Position numbers and translations under genes: made by a program. The notes under the pieces are model-generated. The model did no database searches. It was not told the DNA's origin and worked only from the letters and a program-made list of their open reading frames with translations. This document shows, piece by piece, positions 16,772 through 23,092 of a stretch of 64,000 nucleotides of DNA. The stretch is from UBA5009 sp038043185 (lineage in GTDB: Bacteria > Bdellovibrionota > Bdellovibrionia > Bdellovibrionales > Bdellovibrionaceae). The DNA lies in the NCBI GenBank assembly GCA_038043185.1, contig JBBTCO010000002.1, forward strand, positions 37,023 through 101,022, in the 5' to 3' direction. Positions within the stretch are counted from its first letter, which is position 1; each line of letters begins with the position of its first letter.

Positions 16772-17515
16772 ATGGCGAAGCGTTTTACTGATACATCGAA
16801 ATGGGCAAAGGAAAGCTTTTTTGATCTTTCATTAAAGATGAAATTGGTCTGGATATATCTTTGTGATAATTGCGATCACGCTGGGGTCTGGGACATCAAC
16901 ATAGGCCTTCTATCTTTCCAACTTGGCCAAAAAGTGACCCTCGAGGAAATATTTAAAAGTCTCGGCGATAAAATTGAGAAGCATGAGAACAAAATTCTTA
17001 TCCCTTCGTTCATCGAATTTCAGTACGGTTCTTTGAATCCAGCCAACCGAGTTCACCAATCTGTTCTTTCAAGAATTGATAAACTCTCAAAAAATAAGGA
17101 CCTATTAAGCCCCTTAGAAGGTGCTAAGGAAAAGGATAAAGATAAAGATAAAGACTTGGATAAAGATAAGGATAAAGAAAAAGAAGAGCGTTTAGATTTT
17201 GAAATTCTTTTCGCAGCGTATCCAAACAAAATAGGTAAGGCCGAAGGATTTAAACGACTTCGTGAACAAAATCTTTCTCGACAAGATCTCTTAGATTTTA
17301 TGGTCGCGACTGATAATTTGATTCGATTCTTAAACCTTCCAAAAAATAGGGGCTGGCGACAAGCACAGCAATTTGACGTATTCGTGGGCCCTAAGTCCAA
17401 AGAAATCAAACCATGGCGCGAATGGATCAAACCAGATCCATCTGTGTTCGATGATGTTAATAAACGAGAAGGCGCCGACCTATCCTCAATCTTCGGCAAA
17501 GAGGAGGGGGCGTGA
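16772..17515 (+). CDS. phage replication initiation-type protein
   Basis: A 247-residue protein. The N-terminal 90 residues (KWAKESFFDLSLKMKLVWIYL, DHAGVWDINIG, QLGQKVTLEEI) match the winged-helix start seen in many phage replisome organisers and DnaD-like proteins. A very charged linker of Lys-Asp repeats follows (residues about 118-140), then a C-terminal part with AAYPNKIGKAEGFKRL and KPWREWI. Such proteins bind the phage origin and load helicase. The start has a GGGGGCGGAG ribosome site. The stop overlaps the next gene by four bases. It is the first gene of the prophage block. Confidence 0.65.
   Translation: MAKRFTDTSKWAKESFFDLSLKMKLVWIYLCDNCDHAGVWDINIGLLSFQLGQKVTLEEIFKSLGDKIEKHENKILIPSFIEFQYGSLNPANRVHQSVLSRIDKLSKNKDLLSPLEGAKEKDKDKDKDLDKDKDKEKEERLDFEILFAAYPNKIGKAEGFKRLREQNLSRQDLLDFMVATDNLIRFLNLPKNRGWRQAQQFDVFVGPKSKEIKPWREWIKPDPSVFDDVNKREGADLSSIFGKEEGA
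17134..17180 (+). repeat. GATAAA simple repeat
   Basis: Imperfect tandem GATAAA hexamers encode the Lys-Asp linker of the phage replication-type protein. Copy-number change would keep frame because the unit is six bases. Confidence 0.7.
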
Positions 17516-17814
17516 GCATTCAATCATTGAAAGATTGGAAAGATTTAAAAAAATGCGGTGAGCGTTTGAAACGACAAGGCTTATCCGAGCGGGTGTTTAC
17601 ACTTGTTGACGAATTTAATAAACCAGAAAACCGTTCCTACAAAAATGCAATGGTCCTCGCAGGGCGACTTAAAGCAATTGCTCAAGCTGCAACATTCGAC
17701 AGCTATTGGGATGAGAAAATGTCCGCTGGATTTCAATTTGAAAAACAAGATCTAGAACATTGCTCACCAATCGGAACTTTGCCTGAAAGAGATGAAAGCT
17801 GGTGGATCAAATGA
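17512..17814 (+). CDS. small phage protein, unknown
   Basis: A 100-residue soluble protein starting with GTG or ATG in the overlap with the replication-type gene, with GAGGAGGGGG immediately upstream. It is rich in Lys and Glu, mainly helical by pattern (FTLVDEFNKPENRSYKNAMVLAGRLKAIAQAA), and ends in SWWIK. The next gene starts inside its stop. No family is recognised. Its position among replication genes suggests an accessory role. Confidence 0.5.
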   Translation: MSIQSLKDWKDLKKCGERLKRQGLSERVFTLVDEFNKPENRSYKNAMVLAGRLKAIAQAATFDSYWDEKMSAGFQFEKQDLEHCSPIGTLPERDESWWIK

Positions 17815-18173
17815 CAGAACTCGAATTCAAGCGTGAATATAAAAAACTCGAAGATGTATTTCCACAAAACTTCAATAGCAAATTTAAAGAAGAAGCTATC
17901 GCTAACTACATCAAGGACATGGATGTGAGATGGTGGAAGGCTTTAGTCAATCGAATGATTCTTTCATCAAATCCCAGACTCGACATCGACGATGCGGCTC
18001 GAGGTGAGCGAATAGCTAAGAAGCGCGCGGAAGATACCAGAGCAATGTTGCAGCTTAATGATCAGCTCAACGAAAAGATTTCAGAAGATGGATTAAATAA
18101 TGTTTTAAAAAACCTCGGCGCGAAGTCGCTCGAGGAAGCAGTGATTAAAAACAAAAACAACGAGGGGGCGTGA
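17811..18173 (+). CDS. small phage protein, possible replication accessory
   Basis: About 120 residues from the ATG at 17811, which overlaps the previous stop as ATGA (another ATG at 17802 is in frame). The sequence has ELEFKREYKKLEDVFPQNFNSKF and then DMDVRWWKALVNRMILSSNPRLDI. The length and this pattern resemble short phage proteins encoded next to replication initiators. I cannot name a family. It is followed in overlap by the repeat-containing gene. Confidence 0.5.
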   Translation: MTELEFKREYKKLEDVFPQNFNSKFKEEAIANYIKDMDVRWWKALVNRMILSSNPRLDIDDAARGERIAKKRAEDTRAMLQLNDQLNEKISEDGLNNVLKNLGAKSLEEAVIKNKNNEGA

Positions 18174-18850
18174 TGGAAGCATACACAAAAGGTATTTCAA
18201 AGGAAGATTTCGTGAGCGAGATGAAGATGCATCAAGCAGCAGATAATTTCCTTAAAGGAACTTATGACGATGGAGATCAAGCATGCTCTGTCGGCTGTGC
18301 ACTTAAGTCAGTCGCAAAGCTTAAAGGAATTTCATTAGAATTTAATGAGCATAAGGAATTTGAAAATCATTTAGGAATTCCTGAATGGATGGCAAGACTT
18401 AACGACGCTATTTTTGAAGGAGTTTCGCTTGAAAGGTCTAAACTGTGGCCAGTCGAATTTGCAGAAGCAATAAATGATGGTTCTGATTTAGATAAAGTTA
18501 AGACTCCATTTCTAATTTTTATTCTTAAAAACTCTTTGGCAAGTATTCGAAATGCAAAGTACGACCAAGACAAATTTTCAGATGTTAAAAATGCAATAGA
18601 TCAGACTGAATCTGCAGTTATCGAAATGATAAGATGCCACGAAAACGGATTAGACTTAACAGCAGCAAAGTCAGCAGCAGAGTCAGCAAAGTCAGCAGCA
18701 GAGTCAGCAGCATGGTCAGCAGCAGAGTCAGCAGAGTCAGCAGCATGGTCAGCAGCATGGTCAGCAGAGTCAGCAAAGTCAGCAGCAAAGTCAGCAGCAT
18801 TTGAAATGTATGCCGACAAACTTTTAGAATTAATTATGGAATGTAAATAA
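18173..18850 (+). CDS. phage protein with Ser-Ala-Ala repeat tail
   Basis: About 225 residues. Residues 1-160 are a soluble domain with a Cys pair (QACSVGCALK) and a HEFENHLGIPEWMARL-like helix region. The last third is a low-complexity run of SAAE, SAAW, SAAK and SAE/SAK units ending in FEMYADKLLELIMECK. Proteins with such Ala-rich repeats after an HLGIPEW-type domain occur in other prophages, but the role is unknown. The repeat should form a long helix. ATG 18173 follows GAGGGGG and overlaps the previous stop. Confidence 0.55.
   Translation: MEAYTKGISKEDFVSEMKMHQAADNFLKGTYDDGDQACSVGCALKSVAKLKGISLEFNEHKEFENHLGIPEWMARLNDAIFEGVSLERSKLWPVEFAEAINDGSDLDKVKTPFLIFILKNSLASIRNAKYDQDKFSDVKNAIDQTESAVIEMIRCHENGLDLTAAKSAAESAKSAAESAAWSAAESAESAAWSAAWSAESAKSAAKSAAFEMYADKLLELIMECK
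18664..18800 (+). repeat. tandem 12- and 9-bp repeats (Ser-Ala-Ala-X)
   Basis: About twelve consecutive units built from TCAGCAGCAGAG, TCAGCAGCATGG, TCAGCAGCAAAG (12 bp) and shortened TCAGCAGAG or TCAGCAAAG (9 bp). All units are multiples of three, so gain or loss keeps the frame. They encode SAAE, SAAW, SAAK and SAE/SAK. The near identity of units indicates recent slippage or recombination. Confidence 0.9.
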
Positions 18851-18869
18851 CCAAACAAGGAGAAATGAA

Positions 18870-18974
18870 ATGAAGAAAACATACCGCCAAAATGTAGGAC
18901 AGATCACCAGAAAAGAATCAGGCAAGAGCGAAGCCAAAATGGGCGACTCTATGCAAATTGTAAATGGAGTATAG
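18870..18974 (+). CDS. 34-residue phage small protein
   Basis: ATG at 18870 is preceded by AAGGAGA at ideal spacing and runs 34 codons to TAG at 18972-18974. The product is basic and polar (MKKTYRQNVGQITRKESG...). It lies directly between the Ser-Ala repeat gene and the dehydrogenase fragment. No family is recognised. The strong ribosome site is the main support. Confidence 0.45.
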   Translation: MKKTYRQNVGQITRKESGKSEAKMGDSMQIVNGV

Positions 18975-19351
18975 GCCTAATAGGGGTCGGTGTAGTCGGC
19001 GGGGCTCTTAAAACATGGTTCTCTGAAAACACGACTCATGAGTTAAGGTGTTTGGATCCAAATAAGAATTTTAACGACCCGCTAGTGGACTGTGACGCCA
19101 TATTTGTGTCTGTTCCCGTTCTTTCATGCGCTAACGGCCAGGATCAGGGTGTACTGAACGATATGGTTCGCCTCGCTAAATCACATACAGGTGTAGTTTT
19201 TATTCGTTCCACGGTTCTTCCAGGAACTGCAGACAAGCTTGGATGTATCGCCATGCCTGAGTTTTTAACTGAGCGCAGAGCACAACAAGACATGAATAGG
19301 GATTCTAGAGTTAGAAGCAGAAGTTTTTTATTAAGGGAGAGTAATGGATAA
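18971..19351 (+). pseudogene. fragment of a UDP-glucose/GDP-mannose dehydrogenase-like gene
   Basis: The frame reads a Rossmann nucleotide-binding start (GLIGVGVVGGALKTWF from 18974), then DAIFVSVPVL, VFIRSTVLPGTADKL and MPEFLTERRA. This matches the N-terminal NAD domain of nucleotide-sugar dehydrogenases. There is no proper start codon. After FLTER the frame runs into unrelated sequence and stops, so the middle and catalytic Cys domain are missing. Such genes are carried by some phages. This is a deletion remnant between replication and tail genes. The last codons overlap the tail tube start. Confidence 0.65.
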
Positions 19352-20375
19352 ACGACTTATTACCGCGCAATCTATAGGAAGGGAAGTAACTTACGGAACA
19401 TACGTAACTGGCACAGCAGGACTTAATGTCATATCAGCATCTTTAAAAGCAATTAAAGACACTAAAATTTTAGAAGAGATTCAAACTTCTAGAACGAATT
19501 CTAATTTTATTCAGTTGGGAAAAACAATTGAAGGCGAGATTGAATTTGTCTGGTCGCCACGAAATGCGGCAAGTAACTACCTTTTGCAAAATGCCTTTGG
19601 AGGCGGTCCGGTAACTAGCGCAACGGCAACGGGCGAGACGGCGGGAGGCGCAGCGTTTTCTCATATTATTAATGTGGCAAATTTTGATCAAACTTATTCG
19701 AGCTTATCGATTAACATGCGAAAAGGTGACTCTGCTAGTTCCAAAATATTTCAATACTCTGGACTAAGAGTAAATGAATTCTCTTTTTCTGCAGAAATTG
19801 ATGAGCCACTAATGGCCAATGTTTCATTAGTCGGGAAAGACGTGTCCATTACTAGTAACGATGTTTCGGCAAGTTTAAATACAACCAGTCAAATTCCATT
19901 AAGTTTTGTTAGTGGTAGGTTGTCAGTAGAAGCTTCAACTGCAGCACTTACGACTACTTCGTTTTGGCATGTTCAAAGTTTTGAGCTAAAAGTTGCAAAT
20001 AATCTGAAATCGGATTCATCAGCAAGACGAATAGGAAGTGATACCTTGCAGGTTCTTCCTGCAGGTTTATCACAATTTGAATTTAGTTGCACAATGAGAT
20101 TTGATACGACGACAGCGTTTGACGCCATGATGGCAGGAACTCGTTTGGTTGGAGAGTTCGAATTCCTTGGAGATACATTAACGACTTCAATTATCCGACA
20201 GGGCTTAAAAGTAAATATGCCTTACTTAATTATAAAGGATGCCGGCGATCCTGAAATTGGTGGTCCCAATGAAGTTCTTACATCAGAAATTACTTTTGCA
20301 GTATTGAGAGACCCTACTTCCGGTGGTTATGCGGTAAGAGCGCAAGTTACAAATGATACGAGCTCATATGCTTAG
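19344..20375 (+). CDS. phage tail tube protein
   Basis: A 343-residue protein with AAGGGAGAG before its ATG. The sequence is strand-rich with many Ser/Thr/Gly. It has SIGREVTYGTYVTG near the start and repeated segments such as FEFSCTMRFDTTTAF and GEFEFLGD. This fits the long tail tube proteins (Phage_tube_2 type) of siphophages, two-domain versions of the gpV/gp19 fold. Its place directly before the G/GT chaperone and tape measure is the standard tail gene order and the strongest evidence. Confidence 0.75.
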   Translation: MDKRLITAQSIGREVTYGTYVTGTAGLNVISASLKAIKDTKILEEIQTSRTNSNFIQLGKTIEGEIEFVWSPRNAASNYLLQNAFGGGPVTSATATGETAGGAAFSHIINVANFDQTYSSLSINMRKGDSASSKIFQYSGLRVNEFSFSAEIDEPLMANVSLVGKDVSITSNDVSASLNTTSQIPLSFVSGRLSVEASTAALTTTSFWHVQSFELKVANNLKSDSSARRIGSDTLQVLPAGLSQFEFSCTMRFDTTTAFDAMMAGTRLVGEFEFLGDTLTTSIIRQGLKVNMPYLIIKDAGDPEIGGPNEVLTSEITFAVLRDPTSGGYAVRAQVTNDTSSYA

Positions 20376-20763
20376 TTGGCTTTTTGGCAAAAAGATTGAA
20401 GACATATTGGATCAGACAAAGGTGATTAAAGTTAAGGGCGTTAAATTTACCATAAAAAAAATTAACGTCCTTGATCATCTAAATGGTTCAAAGGTCATGA
20501 CTCAATTTTATGACACATACAAATCAGGCAACTCGGTAAAGCCAGATGATGTGTCAGAGAAGAAAATACGAGAACACTTTTCTCAGGTGTTAATTTCAGG
20601 AATTGTGAAACCTAAAATTTCATTAAAAGAAGGTGGTGAAGGGGTCTTTGTTGAGAAGTTGTTTTATGATTGGGATTTAGTAAATGAAATATACTCGGAA
20701 ATTATGACTTTAACTTACGGTAAAAAAAAAATCAATCAACTACTCTTAGCAAAGCAAAACTAG
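20368..20763 (+). CDS. tail assembly chaperone G-type protein
   Basis: About 131 residues from ATG 20368, overlapping the tail tube stop. The product is small and polar, with VIKVKGVKFTIKKINVLDHLNGSKVMTQF and a C-terminal SEIMTLTYGKKK. It lies between tail tube and tape measure, the place of lambda gpG. An A10 run near its end (20722-20731) and an open -1 frame to 20927 show that it is also the first part of a G-T fusion. The chaperone binds tape-measure protein during tail assembly. Confidence 0.75.
   Translation: MLSWLFGKKIEDILDQTKVIKVKGVKFTIKKINVLDHLNGSKVMTQFYDTYKSGNSVKPDDVSEKKIREHFSQVLISGIVKPKISLKEGGEGVFVEKLFYDWDLVNEIYSEIMTLTYGKKKINQLLLAKQN
20722..20731 (+). promoter_or_regulatory. -1 programmed ribosomal frameshift site (A10)
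   Basis: Ten A follow GGT. In the zero frame they read AAA-AAA-AAA-A, so the slippery heptamer A_AAA_AAA is present at 20724-20730. A shift of -1 enters a frame that is open for 65 codons and ends with TAG at 20925-20927, touching the tape-measure start. This is the classical arrangement of tail chaperone G/GT frameshifting. Confidence 0.75.
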
Positions 20764-20927
20764 AAGAACTCGATGTTATAGCCAGAAGATACGGTATTAA
20801 ACCGAGCAATCTGATGGAAGACGATTTAGTTAATTATCAGTTTAATTTATTGGTGTGCGTAACTGGATTGACAGCAGAGAGAAAAGCTCAAGAAAAAGCA
20901 GGAAACAAAGGCAGGGTTAGAAGCTAG
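20730..20927 (+). CDS. T extension of the tail chaperone (G-T fusion, -1 frame)
   Basis: This frame has no start codon and is reached from the G gene by a -1 slip. It reads NQSTTLSKAKLEELDVIARR, followed by YGIKPSNLMEDDLVNYQFNL and a basic end. The ARRYGI-PS-L...YQFN pattern is like the T domain of many tail chaperones. The fused product would be about 186 residues. It ends at 20927, overlapping the GTG of the tape-measure gene. Confidence 0.65.
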   Translation, partial: NQSTTLSKAKLEELDVIARRYGIKPSNLMEDDLVNYQFNLLVCVTGLTAERKAQEKAGNKGRVRS

Positions 20928-22717
20928 TGGGTAGGAACGAAGAAGCAACATTACTACTTAAGATTAAGACGGCGGGCGAAGAGGCCCTGTCTAAAATCAC
21001 CATTACTCTTGGCGATATAATTGGTATCGCTAAAAGTTTAGGGCAAGCTTTAATTAAACCAGTACAAATGTTTAAAGAGCAAGAGGAGGCAACTAACGCC
21101 TTAACTCAGGCCATGATTAATAATGGTATCTACTCTCAAGAGCTTAAAAAAGATTACCTAGACCAAGCATCTGCTCTTCAAAAGCTTTCTACATTTGGTG
21201 ACGAACAAATAATCGCCGCACAAGCTGCAGTTCAACAACAAATTGGTCAACAAAGAGTTACTAAAGAACTTACTCTAGCCATCCTAGATTTTGCAGCTGC
21301 TCAAAAAATGGACCTCGCTTCCGCTGCAGAAGTTGTTGGAAAAAGCATCGGCACATCTACGAATGCGCTTGGAAGATACGGAATTGAAGTAAGTAAAAAT
21401 GCTGGACAAACAGAGAAGATGGCAGAAGTTGTTCAAGGATTAAGTCAAAAATTCGGTGGACAAGCCGAAGCTGCCGCAGATGGACTCGGTAGTCTTAAGC
21501 AATTAGAAAACGCTTTATCCGATATCGGCGAAGAACTCGGTGGTAGGTTAGCGCCTGTTATAAGTTTAGTTGCCAGGTCATTTACAACAATGGCTCAGGA
21601 TGCAACCAATTCAACAAGTGCTATTTCAATTATAGTAGGGAGTCTTCAGTTTTTAACGACGATTGCAACGTCAGTGATATTTGCCTTCAACAGTCTAGGA
21701 ACTACGATTGGCGGTGTCTTAGGTACTCTTGCGGAATCAATGAGCCAGCTTATAGATGGGGAATTTTCTAGAGCCAAACAAAGTCTAGTTGATGGATTTA
21801 CTGAAATCGGAAAAGAACGAGAAAGAATTCAGAAAGAATATGACGCAAAAATCATTTCTTTAAATGAATCATTCGCACAAACGCAAGAGCAAAATCAACA
21901 AAAGGAATTAGAGAATTTATCTAAAAGCTATGAAAACAAGGCCAAGGTTTCTGCTGAGTTCGCGGCTCAAGAACAAATTGCAGACCTTCAAAAGCTTTCA
22001 GAAACTCAAGCATTAAAAAACGAACTTATCGCAGCAGATCGAGAAGCATCGTTGGCTCTTTTAGAACAGGATACGCTTGCAAGAGAAACGCTTTTAAATG
22101 CAGCAGAGCAAAAGAGAATCGAATCTCAAATAGCATTCTTTCAAAAGCAAGCTGACAACGAAACAAATAAAATCAAGAAATTAGAGGGACTTCGTAAAGT
22201 CGCAGACCTTAAGGAAGAACTGGACGAAAAAAAGAAGACTGAGTTTCAGCTTCAACAAGATAAATTACGTGAGCAAAATAGAGCAGCTACTCTAAACACA
22301 ATCGCCACCTTGCAAAGCTCAAATAATTCACATTTGGTGCTTATCGGTAAAGCCGCTGCTTTAGCACAAATTGCAATCGACACTCCTGTTGCGATTGGCA
22401 GAGCACTGGCTGCGGCTCCACCTCCATTTAACTTTGGTTTAGCTGCGGCAGTCGGAGCTGCAATGGCCGCACAAGCAGCACAGATTTCGGGTATCCAGTT
22501 AGCAGAAGGTGGAATAGTTATGCCTCGTCCTGGTGGAGTGCAAGCAACAATCGGAGAAGCAGGGCAAGCGGAAGCAGTAATTCCATTGGATCGCGCGGGA
22601 GAGTTCGGGCTTGGTGGTGGAGGTTCTAAAAATATTACGATAGTAGTTAATGGTGGAATGTTAGGCGATGAGGCTAATCTCGATAATCTCTTTGGCCTCT
22701 TTGGCGCCAGCTGCTGA
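20927..22717 (+). CDS. phage tail tape-measure protein, C-terminus truncated
   Basis: A 596-residue protein starting at GTG 20927. An N-terminal region resembling tape-measure domains (TFGDEQIIAAQAAVQQQIG, GTSTNALGRYGIEVSK) is followed by hydrophobic segments (about 232-265), a long Glu/Lys/Gln coiled coil (about 290-440) and a second hydrophobic stretch. The C-terminal part has GGIVMPRPGGVQATIGEAG and AEAVIPLDR, then NITIVVNGGMLGDEA, a usual ending region. After that the residues become unrelated and the frame stops, in step with a host gene on the other strand. The last few dozen residues are therefore probably lost at the prophage edge. Length sets tail length in siphophages. Confidence 0.85.
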   Translation: MGRNEEATLLLKIKTAGEEALSKITITLGDIIGIAKSLGQALIKPVQMFKEQEEATNALTQAMINNGIYSQELKKDYLDQASALQKLSTFGDEQIIAAQAAVQQQIGQQRVTKELTLAILDFAAAQKMDLASAAEVVGKSIGTSTNALGRYGIEVSKNAGQTEKMAEVVQGLSQKFGGQAEAAADGLGSLKQLENALSDIGEELGGRLAPVISLVARSFTTMAQDATNSTSAISIIVGSLQFLTTIATSVIFAFNSLGTTIGGVLGTLAESMSQLIDGEFSRAKQSLVDGFTEIGKERERIQKEYDAKIISLNESFAQTQEQNQQKELENLSKSYENKAKVSAEFAAQEQIADLQKLSETQALKNELIAADREASLALLEQDTLARETLLNAAEQKRIESQIAFFQKQADNETNKIKKLEGLRKVADLKEELDEKKKTEFQLQQDKLREQNRAATLNTIATLQSSNNSHLVLIGKAAALAQIAIDTPVAIGRALAAAPPPFNFGLAAAVGAAMAAQAAQISGIQLAEGGIVMPRPGGVQATIGEAGQAEAVIPLDRAGEFGLGGGGSKNITIVVNGGMLGDEANLDNLFGLFGASC

Positions 22718-22783
22718 GGCAAATTGTTCGTCGACGAATAGAAACCCCAATAATAGGATCATTGTTTTTATAGCGTTCTTCAT
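22661..22783 (-). pseudogene. N-terminal remnant of a secreted host protein
   Basis: On the minus strand, TAAGGAG at ideal spacing precedes an ATG at 22783. The first 24 residues form a convincing signal peptide (MKNAIKTMILLLGFLF... with ASA at the cleavage site), then AGAKEAKEIIE. The frame enters tape-measure antisense sequence and stops at 22661 after 40 residues. The signal, ribosome site and long upstream region indicate a real host gene cut by the prophage edge at about 22.67-22.70 kb. Confidence 0.55.
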
Positions 22784-23092
22784 AAAATCTCCTTACTTAT
22801 TATTAAAAATATTCTTCTTACTCCATTAAAGTGTTCAAGGCCTGTGCCAATGGGGGCAAATCAGATATATTGAATTTAATTTTTATTATTCTCAACTTGA
22901 GATGATAGGGCTGTTTATTTTCAATATTCGAGGGTAGGATCGAAAAATTTGAAACACAAACTTGTTTACAACCGATATCGTGTTGAGCGTAATTCGTCAT
23001 TCATCTTCTCAAATTGAGACAGAAAAAAATAGCTTCGATTCTACTTGCTCGTATTCTTCTCAAATTAAGATTTAAATTTCCGATATAATCAT
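22784..23092. promoter_or_regulatory. divergent intergenic region with three TCTCAAnTTGAGA palindromes
   Basis: About 309 bases between the truncated minus-strand gene and the plus-strand secreted protein. It contains TCTCAACTTGAGA (22890-22902), TCTCAAATTGAGA (23007-23019) and the near-copy TCTCAAATTAAGA (23058-23070). The first copy overlaps a possible -35 (TTGAGA on the minus strand), with CAATAT 17 bases on, for the minus-strand gene. The third lies shortly before a TATAAT (23084-23089) that is only three bases from the ATG at 23093. A 60-codon frame on the minus strand here is probably chance. Confidence 0.5.

Larger units (their letters stand above)
16594..22690 (+). mobile_element. deleted prophage remnant next to tRNA-Leu
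   Basis: A co-directional block from just after tRNA-Leu to about 22.69 kb. It holds a replication-type protein, four small phage-like proteins, a sugar-nucleotide dehydrogenase fragment, a tail tube protein, a G/GT tail chaperone with a frameshift site, and a tape-measure protein. Integrase, terminase, portal, capsid, lysis and tail-tip genes are missing. The right edge truncates both the tape-measure gene and a minus-strand secreted host gene. I found no repeat of the tRNA-Leu 3' end at the right edge, so an attR cannot be shown. The exact right boundary is uncertain by some tens of bases. Confidence 0.75.

Noticed and set aside
16456..16791. 111-codon plus-strand frame across tRNA-Leu
   Set aside because: It reads straight through the tRNA gene, and its product is the usual tRNA-derived nonsense.
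18664..18800. possible CRISPR array
   Set aside because: The repeats are contiguous, 9-12 bp long and in frame, without spacers. It is a coding microsatellite.
18601..18882. minus-strand frames opposite the Ser-Ala repeat
   Set aside because: They are mirror products of the repeat (Leu-Thr-rich or Ala-Asp-rich) with no ribosome site.
16594..22690. direct repeat of the tRNA-Leu 3' end as attL/attR
   Set aside because: I looked for the T-arm and acceptor sequence near 22.7-23.1 kb and found no copy, so no att pair is claimed.
22818..23000. 60-codon frame on the minus strand
   Set aside because: It contains one of the regulatory palindromes, has no family likeness, and lies in the leader region of the truncated minus-strand gene. 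Probably chance coding.
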